A DNA stretch of 64,000 nt from Ancylostoma caninum (taxonomy: Eukaryota > Nematoda > Chromadorea > Rhabditida > Ancylostomatidae). The DNA is taken from contig JBAJFG010000423.1 of the NCBI GenBank assembly GCA_037903475.1, forward strand, positions 124,001-188,000, read 5' to 3'. The number at the start of each line of letters is the position of its first letter. The first letter of the stretch is position 1. Of the stretch, positions 23,429 to 34,311 are shown piece by piece. The position numbers and the translations under genes are program-made. The notes under the pieces were generated by a model, which was not told the origin of the DNA, made no database searches, and saw only the letters and a list, made by a program, of their open reading frames with translations.

Positions 23429-25778
23429 TCAGCAAATATTCGGAAATCCAGATAGTGAATAGTGCCAGAAGCTTCATGAGCATTCCTCAAGCACAGCGTC
23501 GAATGGACTTCCTCTCAAGTGTGGTCTTTGGCGTTCCGGTCCCCTTCGCGAAAAATCTACCGATTCCGTAGCATCTGATGATGTTTACCACAAATTTTTG
23601 ACTAGCGATGTAGCATGCATGTTAGGAATGGAATATGGCGTGTACATATTGTCCTACAAGGATTAACGATATCGTTGTCATGTGACTCCATCTCTGTTGT
23701 AAGCGACACATATGCGTTTTGCAATAGGAGAGGGGGGGGGGTGGATTGTGCCAGTTCGCTCATATTGTTGTGCTCATGGTAATTTCTTATTACTATTTTA
23801 GTTCAAGCTTCAGCGAAGATCATCAACATGTGAACATTGAACGTAAGTATCTTCGATTTCAAATCGCTGACATCAGCGCTAATCAGTGCCATGTGGGTGG
23901 TGAAAGCGGTTTTATAGGTGGTCTTATTGTTAGTTTCTTTTTCAAAATAACCTCTGCAGATAGCAGAATTCACAGTGGCGCTGTCGTTGCGTCCATTTTC
24001 ATCCAACTGCTCCTATACATGTACATATGTATGTGGATTTTGATAGACTTCCTTTGATGCAATCGAAGCTTGAACAAAATTTTCCGAACGTATATATCCC
24101 GGGAACTAAATTTGAAAATTTGGATTATACTAAAACCAGTCCAGTAGTGAGAGTTGAGAACACTGAAGTTTGGTTTTTCATACCATCAGCTCTCGATGCC
24201 ATCCAGACTAGAGATATAAGTCCATTTACTGCTTTGTACTCCCTTCTTTTCCTTAAGTAGTAGGTACAACTCTTCTACTCGATCCCATCGTTACCCAGGT
24301 GATTTCTACTTGACAAAAGAGTCATCCAGACTCCGCTATGCTTCGCTGTTCAAAGCACTCCAGCAAAACAGATTTGCTTAATGTGTCAAGGAGTATTCCG
24401 GATTATCCACAGCCAATAGCTTCGGTCGGAGATCTCTGTCTGCCGCTGCATGTGAGCTGACCTCCAGACCTTCATAGAATTGCGCTTTCAAAGCTTCCGT
24501 GTACTAATTTGAATGGCGGCAGTGTCAGACAGCATTAAATGCCTTCCGAGAATATTTGTGCTTTGACGGCGTATCTATGCTTGTTTTGCACCTCTCGCAG
24601 ATCTGCGTATTTGGCAGATTTCGCAGAAAATCGTCACTCGGCAACTCAGAGCGTGAGCTGTTTTGCTGGTCTAGACAGACATCGTGCATGTAAAACACTC
24701 TTGAAGCTGAAGCTGCACTTGCGTATATTATTTTTAAGAATTCTCATAAATAGGCAGAAGTCGTCTGCGGACGCTTAGCACGCCTGCGCTCAGATTGTCA
24801 GACCTTTTTGCATTTTCATTTCATAAAAACCTGTCAGATTTGATACCCAAAGCCTTCATAGCATCTCCTCGATAAAGTGAAATCGAAGCTGATTTTCCCT
24901 CCTAGGAGGATATAGGAAATATCAGTGTTCCGTGCATTATCCGAGTGCTATCTTACGCGCGCAGATACCAAATATTGGGTAACCGCCATACCCATAAATA
25001 ATAGGTTAGAGCTTCCTCTCTCCGCCACTCCTATCACCACGTTCGCACGCTTTGCTTGCATCCGCTCTACTCCTTAATTTCAAAAGTATTTTTGGTCGTT
25101 TTCATTATCGATATCCTACCAGTGATGAGATTTTGAAATCACGCAGTGCTAGCTTTTAGCGGAATCTTACTCTATATAAAGCGCAGACCCCCCCCCCATC
25201 GCCACGCGAGGGATGACAGGTCACGCTGTCATTGATCCACCCGCCTCGCCCCACCTCTTTTGCCCGCCGCCACGGGCTCAATTGCGAAAATTGACACGCC
25301 CAATGACACGCCCATGTATATGTATGTGTACAACATGGAAATCTTCAATTAGGACATCTAATTTGCAACGAAAACGGAATATCTTGGATCTTTAAAGCAG
25401 AATGGGAGAACCACTGATGAAGCGAGTGTGATTTCGCAATCAGAGCCGTGAATCATCCAAATACAGCAGAGTTGTACGGAAATTTTCGCTGCACTCCTTC
25501 TAAAGCATTAAGTAGTAATGGCAATTAGAAATTAACGGTCAGGGGAACAAATAATGGCCTCCAATATTGTGCTTACAAAATAGGAATAGAACGTTAGCGC
25601 AGTTTATTCCTGTTAAAAGCTAATTGTGCCCGAACCATAACAATTTCGACTTTCAGCGCTATCCCAAATGAAAACGACTTGACCACGTGAGGACCTGTGT
25701 TGCTACTCATACAAGGGACCATGTAAAAGCTCTTTATATTGAACATAATAAGAGTTAACCTCCAAACCGTTTAGGAGC
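23429..25778. other. Unassigned; weak candidate exons near 23.8-24.2 kb
   Basis: A + strand segment ending at a good donor (GAAC|GTAAGTATC at 23843) can be joined in phase to one starting after CCTCTGCAG near 23959, which runs to a stop near 24057 through a hydrophobic stretch. A second protein-like frame occupies 24053-24240. No family is recognised and the pieces conflict in frame, so no gene is called. A C run lies at 25188-25197. Confidence 0.3.
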
Positions 25779-25792
25779 TACGCAGCTTCGCA

Positions 25793-25845
25793 GAAAATCA
25801 CTGTCATCCGCGAAGCTGCGCTTCGTGTGGATGACAGTGATTTTC
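25793..25845. repeat. Hairpin at left edge of minisatellite
   Basis: GAAAATCACTGTCATCC (25793-25809) and its exact reverse complement (25829-25845) enclose a second, smaller palindrome built on GCGAAGC/GCTTCG. Another copy of the inner arm, CGCAGCTTCG, lies just upstream (25781-25790). Confidence 0.8.
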
Positions 25846-25847
25846 TT

Positions 25848-26729
25848 GAGTTTACCTAGCCCGGAGGTAACGTGGCACACGGGTCCGAGTCAGAGCGCCG
25901 CGAAGCGGCGCTCTGGCTCGGGGTAGTTTTTTTTTTCAGAGTTTACCTAGCCCGGAGGTAACGTGGCACACGGGTCCGAGTCAGAGCGCCGCGAAGCGGC
26001 GCTCTGGCTCGGGGTAGTTTTTTTCAGAGTTTACCTAGCCCGGAGGTAACGTGGCACACGGGTCCGAGTCAGAGCGCCGCGAAGCGGCGCTCTGGCTCGG
26101 GGTAGTTTTTTTTCAGAGTTTACCTAGCCCGGAGGTAACGTGGCACACGGGTCCGAGTCAGAGCGCCGCGAAGCGGCGCTCTGGCTCGGGGTAGTTTTTT
26201 TTCAGAGTTTACCTAGCCCGGAGGTAACGTGGCACACGGGTCCGAGTCAGAGCGCCGCGAAGCGGCGCTCTGGCTCGGGGTAGTTTTTTTTCAGAGTTTA
26301 CCTAGCCCGGAGGTAACGTGGCACACGGGTCCGAGTCAGAGCGCCGCGAAGCGGCGCTCTGGCTCGGGGTAGTTTTTTTTCAGAGTTTACCTAGCCCGGA
26401 GGTAACGTGGCACACGGGTCCGAGTCAGAGCGCCGCGAAGCGGCGCTCTGGCTCGGGGTAGTTTTTTTTTTCAGAGTTTACCTAGCCCGGAGGTAACGTG
26501 GCACACGGGTCCGAGTCAGAGCGCCGCGAAGCGGCGCTCTGGCTCGGGGTAGTTTTTTTTTTCAGAGTTTACCTAGGCCGGAGGTAACGTGGCACACGGG
26601 TCCGAGTCAGAGCGCCGCGAAGCGGCGCTCTGGCTCGGGGTAGTTTTTTTTTTCAGAGTTTACCTAGGCCGGAGGTAACGTGGCACACGGGTCCGAGTCA
26701 GAGCGCCGCGAAGCGGCGCTCTGGCTCGG
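25848..26729. repeat. GC-rich minisatellite, ten hairpin units of 88-91 bp
   Basis: Ten almost identical units start (at CCGGAGG) at 25861, 25952, 26040, 26129, 26218, 26307, 26396, 26487, 26578 and 26669. Spacing is 88-91; it varies mainly with the length of a T run. Each unit reads GAGTTTACCTAGCCCGGAGG…, then a 17-bp stem with one wobble (CCGAGTCAGAGCGCCGC, loop GAA, complement), then GGTAG and seven to ten T. The last two units carry CTAGGCCGG instead of CTAGCCCGG. Near-identity indicates recent amplification. No coding frame is maintained. Confidence 0.95.
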
Positions 26730-27815
26730 TAACATTATATTTGGAAACTGTGGTGATATTGAGAAACTGAATTATGAAAGTGTGAGTAGCGCAAGTACGT
26801 TAAATATGCATCAAAGGAGTGCAATTAGTACTAAAAGTACGCCAATTAATTGAGTAACATTACCACTCATCTACCAGCCATGTAAACATTATTAAAAAAG
26901 GACTCGTCTTTATGAATATGTGCATACTATGCAATGACCTAGTTGGCGATGTCTAGCCCTTTTCTGCGTATTTCATGCTAGATCCTGAAATTGTGGTATT
27001 CTCTGCGCTTTTGAGGTAGACATAATTGATGATTGATGCTCACGGATTGGTGGATAACCAAGAACAAGAGTGGTATGCATGATAAATCTATTGGACTGCA
27101 ACAGCCTCAGTTGGAGAGGAAATTTCAATGAAACGAAAAGGAGAGGAAAAGGAAAAGGATAAAGAAAAAGGAGGAAAAAGTCTGAATATTATTTAGAAGG
27201 ATGTTAAATTGGAAGCTAGAATTAAATTCCTTATTAGGTGGGAGAAGACGTACGTATTCTCAGCGGATTTTTCGAAGGGAACGAAGGAAAGACGAAGGTC
27301 AAACTACATATTTAAGTTGTTAAATTATGGTATAATTATTCAATGAATTCAAATATGAATGAGCGAGTCATTTTCTACGCCAGTGCTAGGCTACATACTC
27401 TTTCCCCCTTCAGTGCTGCACTGCTTTTCGCACCTTTACTATTTAGAAATTGCAACGAATATTTACCTGATATCTTAATCCGCTAGGATGGATCATGAGT
27501 CGCTGCGCAATGACCAGAGATATCGTAACAAGAATTTTTTTTGACCAGAACGCGTCGAGAATGGGTAAGGGATAAACTGAAAGCTGCCTTTGCTTTTTTT
27601 TTGGCAAATCGACTTGTTCCCACACCAAATCTGAGTCTACAGTAATGACAAATTTATCATAGGTTACTACCAAACATATAAAAAGACTGTAGAACTTTTT
27701 CACTTCGGTACAAAAATTGCTAATAGAGACTGATAGGAAAGTATCACACAAAGTCCTAGAAAGATGCATTAGGCGTCCCTTCCATCTAGGATCAGCGTAT
27801 GCTGCAAGGATTTTC
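26730..27815. other. No recognisable feature
   Basis: About 1.1 kb. A minus-strand frame (27443-27829) is open for 128 codons but has no known motif, and its start lies inside the adjacent transposable element. Coding status is undecided. Confidence 0.4.
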
Positions 27816-28501
27816 GGCACCATTTTCATATTTAGGGACCCAAAAACGTGGAAAAAATTTCTGGCTGAAACTTGGTACAGGGGGGTTATTTGAGGTGCTG
27901 AATACGAATCTCGTATCTGTTTTGTACAGTAACCCCATTTTTTGCAGGGTTACGCCAGTATACTGCAGATGTGGTACCTCACGAAATCCTCTCAGAATTT
28001 GCGAAGTGGGATCGATTGCTGATCACGATTATCAGTGTTATTTTGCATGCCACCTTAATTTTCTCCCTGGAAATATCATTTCTCTGAACTTCCTGCTGTT
28101 TGCCCACCATATACCCACAAAAAATGAGGATACGGTGCAAAATAAATACGATATTCGAGATGTGGCGCGTTATACCTGGAAAGGGGTGCGGCCAACTTCT
28201 ACGATTGATCAGTTCAACAAATAGGCCAATAATAGGGCCCGTCAGCGCCGCCCACTGCAGGTATAACGCTCCCTGATATTCGTGATCAGCACGCACATAC
28301 CCCCCCCCCCCCCCCCAGACAAAATTTGCGAGGATTCTGTGGGGTACAGTATCTACAGTATACCATACAAAGATGAGGTACGAAACAAATACGATATTTG
28401 TGTTCAGGGCTTACAATACCCCCCCCCCCCCCTCCCCTATACCTTCTTTCAGCTAATAAATTTTTTCGAAGTTTTTGGGTCCGTGAAAGTGAAATAGTGC
28501 C
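27816..28501. mobile_element. hAT-like MITE, long copy, 8-bp TSD GGATTTTC
   Basis: The left end GGCACCATTTTCATATTTAG and the right end (reverse complement GGCACTATTTCACTTTCACG) are terminal inverted repeats that also share GGACCCAAAAAC. The flanks GGATTTTC (27808-27815 and 28502-28509) are a perfect 8-base duplication. Internal blocks match the shorter copy at 49525-49905, for example GGTTATTTGAGGTGCTGAA and TGCTGATCACGATTATCAG. Two very long C runs lie inside (28300-28316 and 28419-28432). Eight-base duplications suit hAT-type transposition; class assignment is inference. No transposase is encoded. Confidence 0.85.
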
Positions 28502-28509
28502 GGATTTTC

Positions 28510-31247
28510 AGTGGATATTCCCTGTTCTCTTGCTTCCAGGCCTTTGTTACCAACCAGTATCCATATGCCACAGATTTCGCTTTTTTGAAAGACACGTATT
28601 GGTCAGCCAAAGCGTGACGACGCTGTACTTATTTCCCATGTTGTAGATAAATTCATCAGAACTTTTTTTTATCAAACTGAAGTCTGATTTAATCCTCGAT
28701 TTAATCCTTCCCGGAACAGCAATAAAATCCCAAACATTTTCCAATTTCCCAGTTGCATTTTGAATCTCTCTCTCTGGAGAGCCTTAGGATTTATCCCTGT
28801 TCGTGAGGCCTGAAAAACCGAGTGAACATTGAGACATTTTTGCTCCCAGGAAGCAAGAGAGATCCATGATCCAATATCTAGTGGTGTAGATTATCCAGCA
28901 GCGTTCATAAATCTAAACGCTACGATGACTTTCCGCATTACACTGTGCAAACGACGCCGAAATCAGTCTTTCTGATGCTTTCTGTCTCTGAGGAGTCTCG
29001 GTATAGAAAATCCTTTATTGCTCAGTTGGGTAATTGAAACATTCTATCAACAACGGCTTATACGATGCCAGGCAGCTGATTATCTTCCTTCCCGATACTT
29101 TTTGCGTTATGTGCTACTTATCTGCTTACCAGTTAGATTATCTAGTCTTCAACAGCACTCAGCCACAGTATTCGTTCTGTTTGTCTAAGCAACACAGAAT
29201 TTGATAAGCTTTACATCTCAGCTGCCAAGCTCTTCTAGTTCTCCAGGTTTTCGCGTTTCCTATGCGGTGCAGCAAATTCGACATGTGTACCTAGACTTCT
29301 ACGCAAAAACGTAGCCTCTTTTGTGAGAAAACTGCTCTCTATTACAAATTTCTGCAATTTATGGATCCTAGAAGTTTCTATTAGTTTTCTGTTCTCTGAC
29401 ACGCCTGTTTACGAGTTCAAAACCCGGAGAGAACCACAGCCTGTGCAGCGGTTCTCGAGGTAGCCAAAGTGCAACCCGCATCAGTCTTATTTGGTGTTTC
29501 TCATTTAAAAACTTGCTAGGTGCCATGGTGGGATAGCTGAAAAAGTCGTTTTGCAGACGATTGCGTTGCCTCAGTTTGGGTTGGCACCCGCTCTGGTGTC
29601 CGCTGTACATTCTTATAAAATTCATGATTTTAGCGAGGTAGTCCATGAAATCGACCACTGATATTAATGCTGTGGTTTATGAATTCTGGCTGAGTTCGTA
29701 AAACCAATGGGTATGATTTAGAATCTGTAAAATTGAACGTTGTAATTATGATTATGAATTATGATTATTTACACTCTTGAACTTTTTTTAAAATCAGTTA
29801 TATGTATACATGTTATAGTTCAGATCACGGCATCGCTATCATTTTATGCCCACGCTGTTATATTCTCGAATTTCCTTTCGTTTCTGCCTCCATCACTACC
29901 ACTTTCGTACCCAGACCATTAAATGAGATTGAATTTATCTCTTGTTTTCCATGAGGTGTCATGATGAAGAAAATACCCCAGTGGAGATGCCAGAGCCATC
30001 AGAATGTCACATTTTCAAACTTCTGCTAATAACTAGCCGTATTCCGAGTTTCACCTGTCACGCATTACCCAGCAGCACATGATTTGACCAGTCCTGTAAA
30101 CAAATAAATGATTTTATTCCATGGATCAGCCGAATGGGTTCATGCATGACCCGGCAAATATTGTTTTATAGGTAAAAGCGCAGTACCTGAAACACCAAAC
30201 CGTTTCCTGCACACTACCCACAAGGCCATGACTTACCCAGGGTAAGATCGTGCAGTAATATGGCTTAAGTTGATCGTTTTTTTCTTAATGGATTCTTCAT
30301 GTGTTTGTATATTGGAACAACAAAGAATTTTTGCTGAAGAATTGGGCTTTTCCAGAACTTCTCCATAGTACAGTGCTACTCCAAATCTTTGCAAAAAGGA
30401 CGCACGCGACGCACTGATCTGTTGCAAAGCGTCTTTCTTCCGTAATTTTTTTTAAAGGATACCTAAAATTTTCCGAATGGGTGGATTCTCTATATTACAA
30501 TGAATCGACAATTCTTCAATATTGTTCTCTATGCCGCTCAAAAACATCACTGCAAATTTAGGCACCTCTCTTTGTACCTAACCGCCTGAATCCAGAATGA
30601 TCAAAACGTTACATTTTTAGATGGTATTTCCTGCAGTATAAAAAGATCGATGTGGAATTATTATCCAGATTTTCCGTGAAATGCACAGTTTGGTTTTTCG
30701 AGAAAATTAGAATTTGATTCCCTTCTAAGAATGTTATGAACGAGCGACGCTTTGCGACGGTCTAACGCGCCGCGTGCGTCCTCTTTACGAGGATGAGGAG
30801 CACTAGTGTATATAGCCATTTTCAAAAAAGGGATAATGCAGCTAGTCTTAGTGAAAAAACCTCCGATTGTTTTATTCCAAAAATCCAGATGGACTAATAG
30901 AATGACAGCAACAGAACATCAAAAGCTGTCTGGTCGCCAGTTTGCAGTAATCCTACTCATATGAAGGACGACCACTTCTTCAAGAATAAAGTACCAGTAA
31001 ATGGAATCATTATATAACTATGAAATATTTGTTTGTATCTAACGAATGGTAGTAGCTTATTTTACATCAATTTGGCTGTTATATCTCCTCCAAGCATAGT
31101 ATCAAAAACCGTCTTGATATTGCTGTTACAGAGACACTCTTCTAGAACTTGCCTTGCAAGACTGGAATTAGCAAGCTTGTACTAATACGATGCTAGCCTA
31201 CATATCTTTGCCAAGACTTCAACAAGTGTTTGGTGCTTGTTTGTTTA
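28510..31247. other. No recognised gene
   Basis: About 2.7 kb. A minus-strand frame at 30239-30421 ends at a donor-like CCTGG|GTAAGT. However, this donor lies in the palindrome CTTACCCAGGGTAAG, which is a weak basis for an exon. A minus-strand frame of 96 codons (29368-29658) is unrecognised. Confidence 0.35.
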
Positions 31248-31607
31248 TTAAATCCAACGTTCATCTACAAATTTAAGCCATTCATCGGTCACAATGTTTC
31301 TTTTAGGAGAGGCTTTTCGGCGATGGCTGCCCCTCAAGCCTCTCTCTGGAACTCGTGCGTACTTTTGCTTTTGTTTCGTGAGAGGGTGTTGATCCATCCG
31401 TGTGTATTTCCGCCCTGCTACGTTCGCCCTCATAACTCTTGATGAAAGACTTGTTTTCAGATCTGCTGGAGGCGTGATGAAGTGCTTTTCACTCAGAAAC
31501 CCCGATGAGCAGCTGATGCTCTTCCTCTCATCGCATCTGCTGCTGAACGCTCCGTGGTGACTCTTCGCCTTTTGGCCTTTCCGGTCATTATCTTTGCAGA
31601 ATTTCAT
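31248..31607 (-). pseudogene. Degenerate Tc1/mariner transposase fragment
   Basis: A 119-codon minus-strand frame contains PLTKQKQKYARVPERGLRG, then about ten residues later RNIVTDEWLKFVDERWI. That order resembles the region around the second catalytic residue of Tc1/mariner (maT-like) transposases: 'LT..QKQKR..R.. LL….. NIVFTDEK.FTVD'. The usual F-[ST]-D-E-K is altered to V-T-D-E-W. The upstream helix-turn-helix part and the last catalytic residue are not visible, so this is a relic. No inverted repeats were located. Similarity was judged by eye and could be coincidental. Confidence 0.45.
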
Positions 31608-33191
31608 TATGAGTTTGCAGGAACGATGCTAGTTATAATGCGGAAGAATTGCTGGACCTAAATTATTTTCTTTTCCGTTGGAAGTGGTCGGTCTTTGGGT
31701 GGGGGCTCCACTCCCCCACATGTTGGTTGAAAAGTCCATTCTCCATACGAATGTCTTGTTTAATGCATAGAATGAACAAGAGGCCACAGTCGTGTCTTCC
31801 GGGCTGTTTTCTGTGAAAAGCGCCGTAACGCACTTATCAAAAGAACCCCATAGTCCTTGGATTGTACCCCTTCTGCTGTTTGAGGACATCCTGACGAGAA
31901 CGATTAACTGAGACGCGAAAACAAACGTGGAAAATAATTTAATATTCAATTTCCTTAGACTCACCTCGCGAACTTTCCGACTGTGTCCGTAGAAACGTGA
32001 CTTCCTTTAGAGCTCATCGCATTTTTCGCTGCATCCTGTCGCTATGCTTCATCCCCCCCTCCAGTCTCACCGGGTGATGGGATAATGCGTTCTATTGGTG
32101 AAACTACGAGTTCGTTAGGAATAATATAGACGAGCGATAGAATTTCCTAATTGCGTAAGACTGATGTGGAAGCATAGTGGCTGAAATGGGCGGAGCAGGC
32201 GAGCTTTGCCATTGGTGAGTTGAATGTACTAACCAGTTGTGATATTTAACCGCACAGCCCGTTTTAGGTATAGAACTGGACCCTCGGGTAAGAACCAGGC
32301 AGAACGTGGATTTTTATTTCGAGAGAAATCTTCGAAATCTGAAGAAAATCTTGAAATTTTTTGATATTTCCTCAATTTTGATAGGCTGGTATTCCTGAAA
32401 TTTCAAATTTATCCTTTCTCTTTCTTTAAAAAAATCTAATTCAAGGAAAAAAGAGGAAAAAGAGAAAGAGGACGAAAGAAAGCAGAAAAAAAACAAAAAA
32501 GTTCTTGGCCACCTACTTTTCGTAATGCTGTTCTGGTGGATATCAGCCTGATTACACTGTTTGACATAATTGAAACAGATACCCTTTTTTGGCTAGAGGT
32601 TTTTGTTTTCCCTGTTCCATTATTTTTGTTATTCAATCTTGTTATTCACTGAAGGTTCATACACTTTGTATAGAACATCTCTGCCATTAAGGAAAGCTTC
32701 AGCAGCCATTGAGGGGAGGATGGCAGGAACCAGAGGGAGGTCCACTTCAGCATTGCACTGGACGTATTAGGCTGGCTGTACGGGCAGTATTACTGCTGCA
32801 CATGTATCTGAGTAGGAGTTAATGCAGCATAATTATGAGGGTTGAATGTGTGGTAACGTGATTGAGTACTAAAATAACTCTCGAGGGCATAAATTATTCA
32901 GGGCTACTAAAGTAATCATGGTGCAGTAGTGTTGCGAATATAAAATTAGCATATACGCATAGCTAGTGTACTTGTGCTCGTTCACGTCGCGGTTACTTGC
33001 ACCTATTTTTCACTTTCTTTTGGGGATAGATGTTGTAAAAAAATATAAAAAAGACTTCTTTTATTCAAAACTAGAGTGACATTCTTCAATTCCAATGTTG
33101 AGAAGGAATCCAGAAATATGACAAGATTAAGTTTCATTCAGAGGGGAATTACGGGTGTCGAGTGTCATGTCTGAAAGGGGAAGCGCGGTCC
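31608..33191. other. No recognised gene
   Basis: About 1.6 kb of unassigned DNA. The string GGCGAGCTTTGCCATTGGT at 32197-32215 resembles the arm of the hairpin at 33192 and is probably another fragment of the same repeat. Confidence 0.4.
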
Positions 33192-33236
33192 AGCTTTGCG
33201 ATTGGTCCATTCGTCCAACTGGTCAATCACAAAGCT
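33192..33236. repeat. Short inverted repeat (AGCTTTGNGATTG)
   Basis: AGCTTTGCGATTG at 33192-33204 pairs with CAATCACAAAGCT at 33224-33236 (one mismatch). It lies just outside the mariner-type element that begins at 33263. Confidence 0.65.
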
Positions 33237-33262
33237 CGACTTCGCCGCCCCCTCCCCAGGTA

Positions 33263-34146
33263 TTAGGTTGAGGAGAAAGTAATGGAAGAAGTTTTTCAAA
33301 ACTTTCGTATTTCTCATTGCTAATGATTCGATCAGGCATGGCCTGCTGACATAGTAGGAGATTGCCCAAAGTATTACCCTGTGGCTATTGAGGGACTAGG
33401 GAGTGCTTGCTGTTGCAGCTAAGCCTTCGGGTCCGAAAGGGTGTTTTTGCCCCAACCTCTATTATGAGCTGCTCTGCAACAGCTTGGCAAGCATTGGGGT
33501 CAATAACAGCAGCAGTGCAATCAAGGAGAGAGTGGCTAAGTATTCCACAGGACGCAACCGCTCCACTTGCTTTAAATCAGGAGTTATGGGTCTTAATTAG
33601 GAGCCACGCCTCGGACGGACTAACATCGAAACATGGAGTGATTACTGTGAATAGAGTCGCTCCCACAAGGCAAGACAGACACGGCCACTATATGGATAGG
33701 TCAGCTCTGGAACGGAAGGGAACCGTTGAAGAAAAACGACAGAAACGAAAAGCCCTGCTCCACACCACTCTATTTACGTACACCCCAATTTTCTGATTTT
33801 TTCCCGTCCCAATCTAGTGCGACTGTCCTGCACCCAGGTAGCTTACTATTCCTACCCCCCTGCCTTGTCACTCTCTGATCACAATCTCGCCCCCCCCCCC
33901 TCAGTTACTTCTTGGGTGGGAAAGAACCCATTGATTTTGACCATTTTTGAGTAGAAGTCTTTTACTATGACCATCCGCAGCCTGCGCAATTCTGAGAAGA
34001 GAGAGTCGGCGTTCTACCCATGCGTCGAAGTAATGTTGTAGACTTGTAAGGTGTGTACTCACTTCACTGGGAAAACCTCCCTCAAAAGTTAGAGCTGATA
34101 ATCTGACTCCGATGCCGTTTCTTCCATTACTTTCTCTCCAACCTAA
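33263..34146 (+). mobile_element. Mariner-type element with 28-bp TIRs, decayed
   Basis: The left end TTAGGTTGAGGAGAAAGTAA, continuing TGGAAGAA, and the right end in reverse complement TTAGGTTGGAGAGAAAGTAA, continuing identically, differ at two of 28 positions. TA flanks both ends (33261-33262 and 34147-34148). TTAGGTTG…AAAGTAA is a classic mariner terminus. Inside, a + frame near 33403-33600 contains an 'AKPSGPKG…YYELL…AIKERV' order that weakly recalls the middle of mariner transposases ('AKPGLHPKK…YYELL…AIKEKRP'), but it is broken. The element is too short (884 bases) and too damaged to be active. A run of 11 C lies at 33890-33900. Confidence 0.75.
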
Positions 34147-34211
34147 TATAATGCTTCACACCCTGAAATTACAGTGCAGCGACGGTTTTTAAACGACTAA
34201 TCAGGAGCCGC

Positions 34212-34311
34212 ATGCGTCATTGGGCAGGGCAAAAGTGTCAACACACACAATTTTAAATATCGTTATCACTGGGCGTAAACACGTTCATCCTGGCTAGTCT
34301 CAATGATGCAT
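34212..34311. mobile_element. 100-bp palindromic MITE, copy A
   Basis: The ends ATGCGTCATTGGGCAGGGCA (34212) and, in reverse complement, ATGCATCATTGAGACTAGCC (from 34311) match the ends of the element at 59288-59393. In both cases the arms run on to a GTGTCAAC- or ACGCGTCAAC-type string. It is a small fold-back family without coding capacity. Confidence 0.5.

Noticed and set aside
25848..26729. CRISPR array or bacterial rho-independent terminators, suggested by regular repeats and hairpin-plus-T-run units
   Set aside because: There are no variable spacers between repeats, no cas genes, and everything else in the window is eukaryotic; the units are contiguous minisatellite copies.
29400..29470. 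tRNA gene or SINE suggested by GGGTTTTGAACTCG on the minus strand
   Set aside because: No A box at the right distance and no cloverleaf arms could be drawn.
30232..30427. Minus-strand exon ending at CCTGG|GTAAGT
   Set aside because: The donor lies in the palindrome CTTACCCAGGGTAAG, so an equally good donor exists on the other strand. No acceptor or homology supports an exon.
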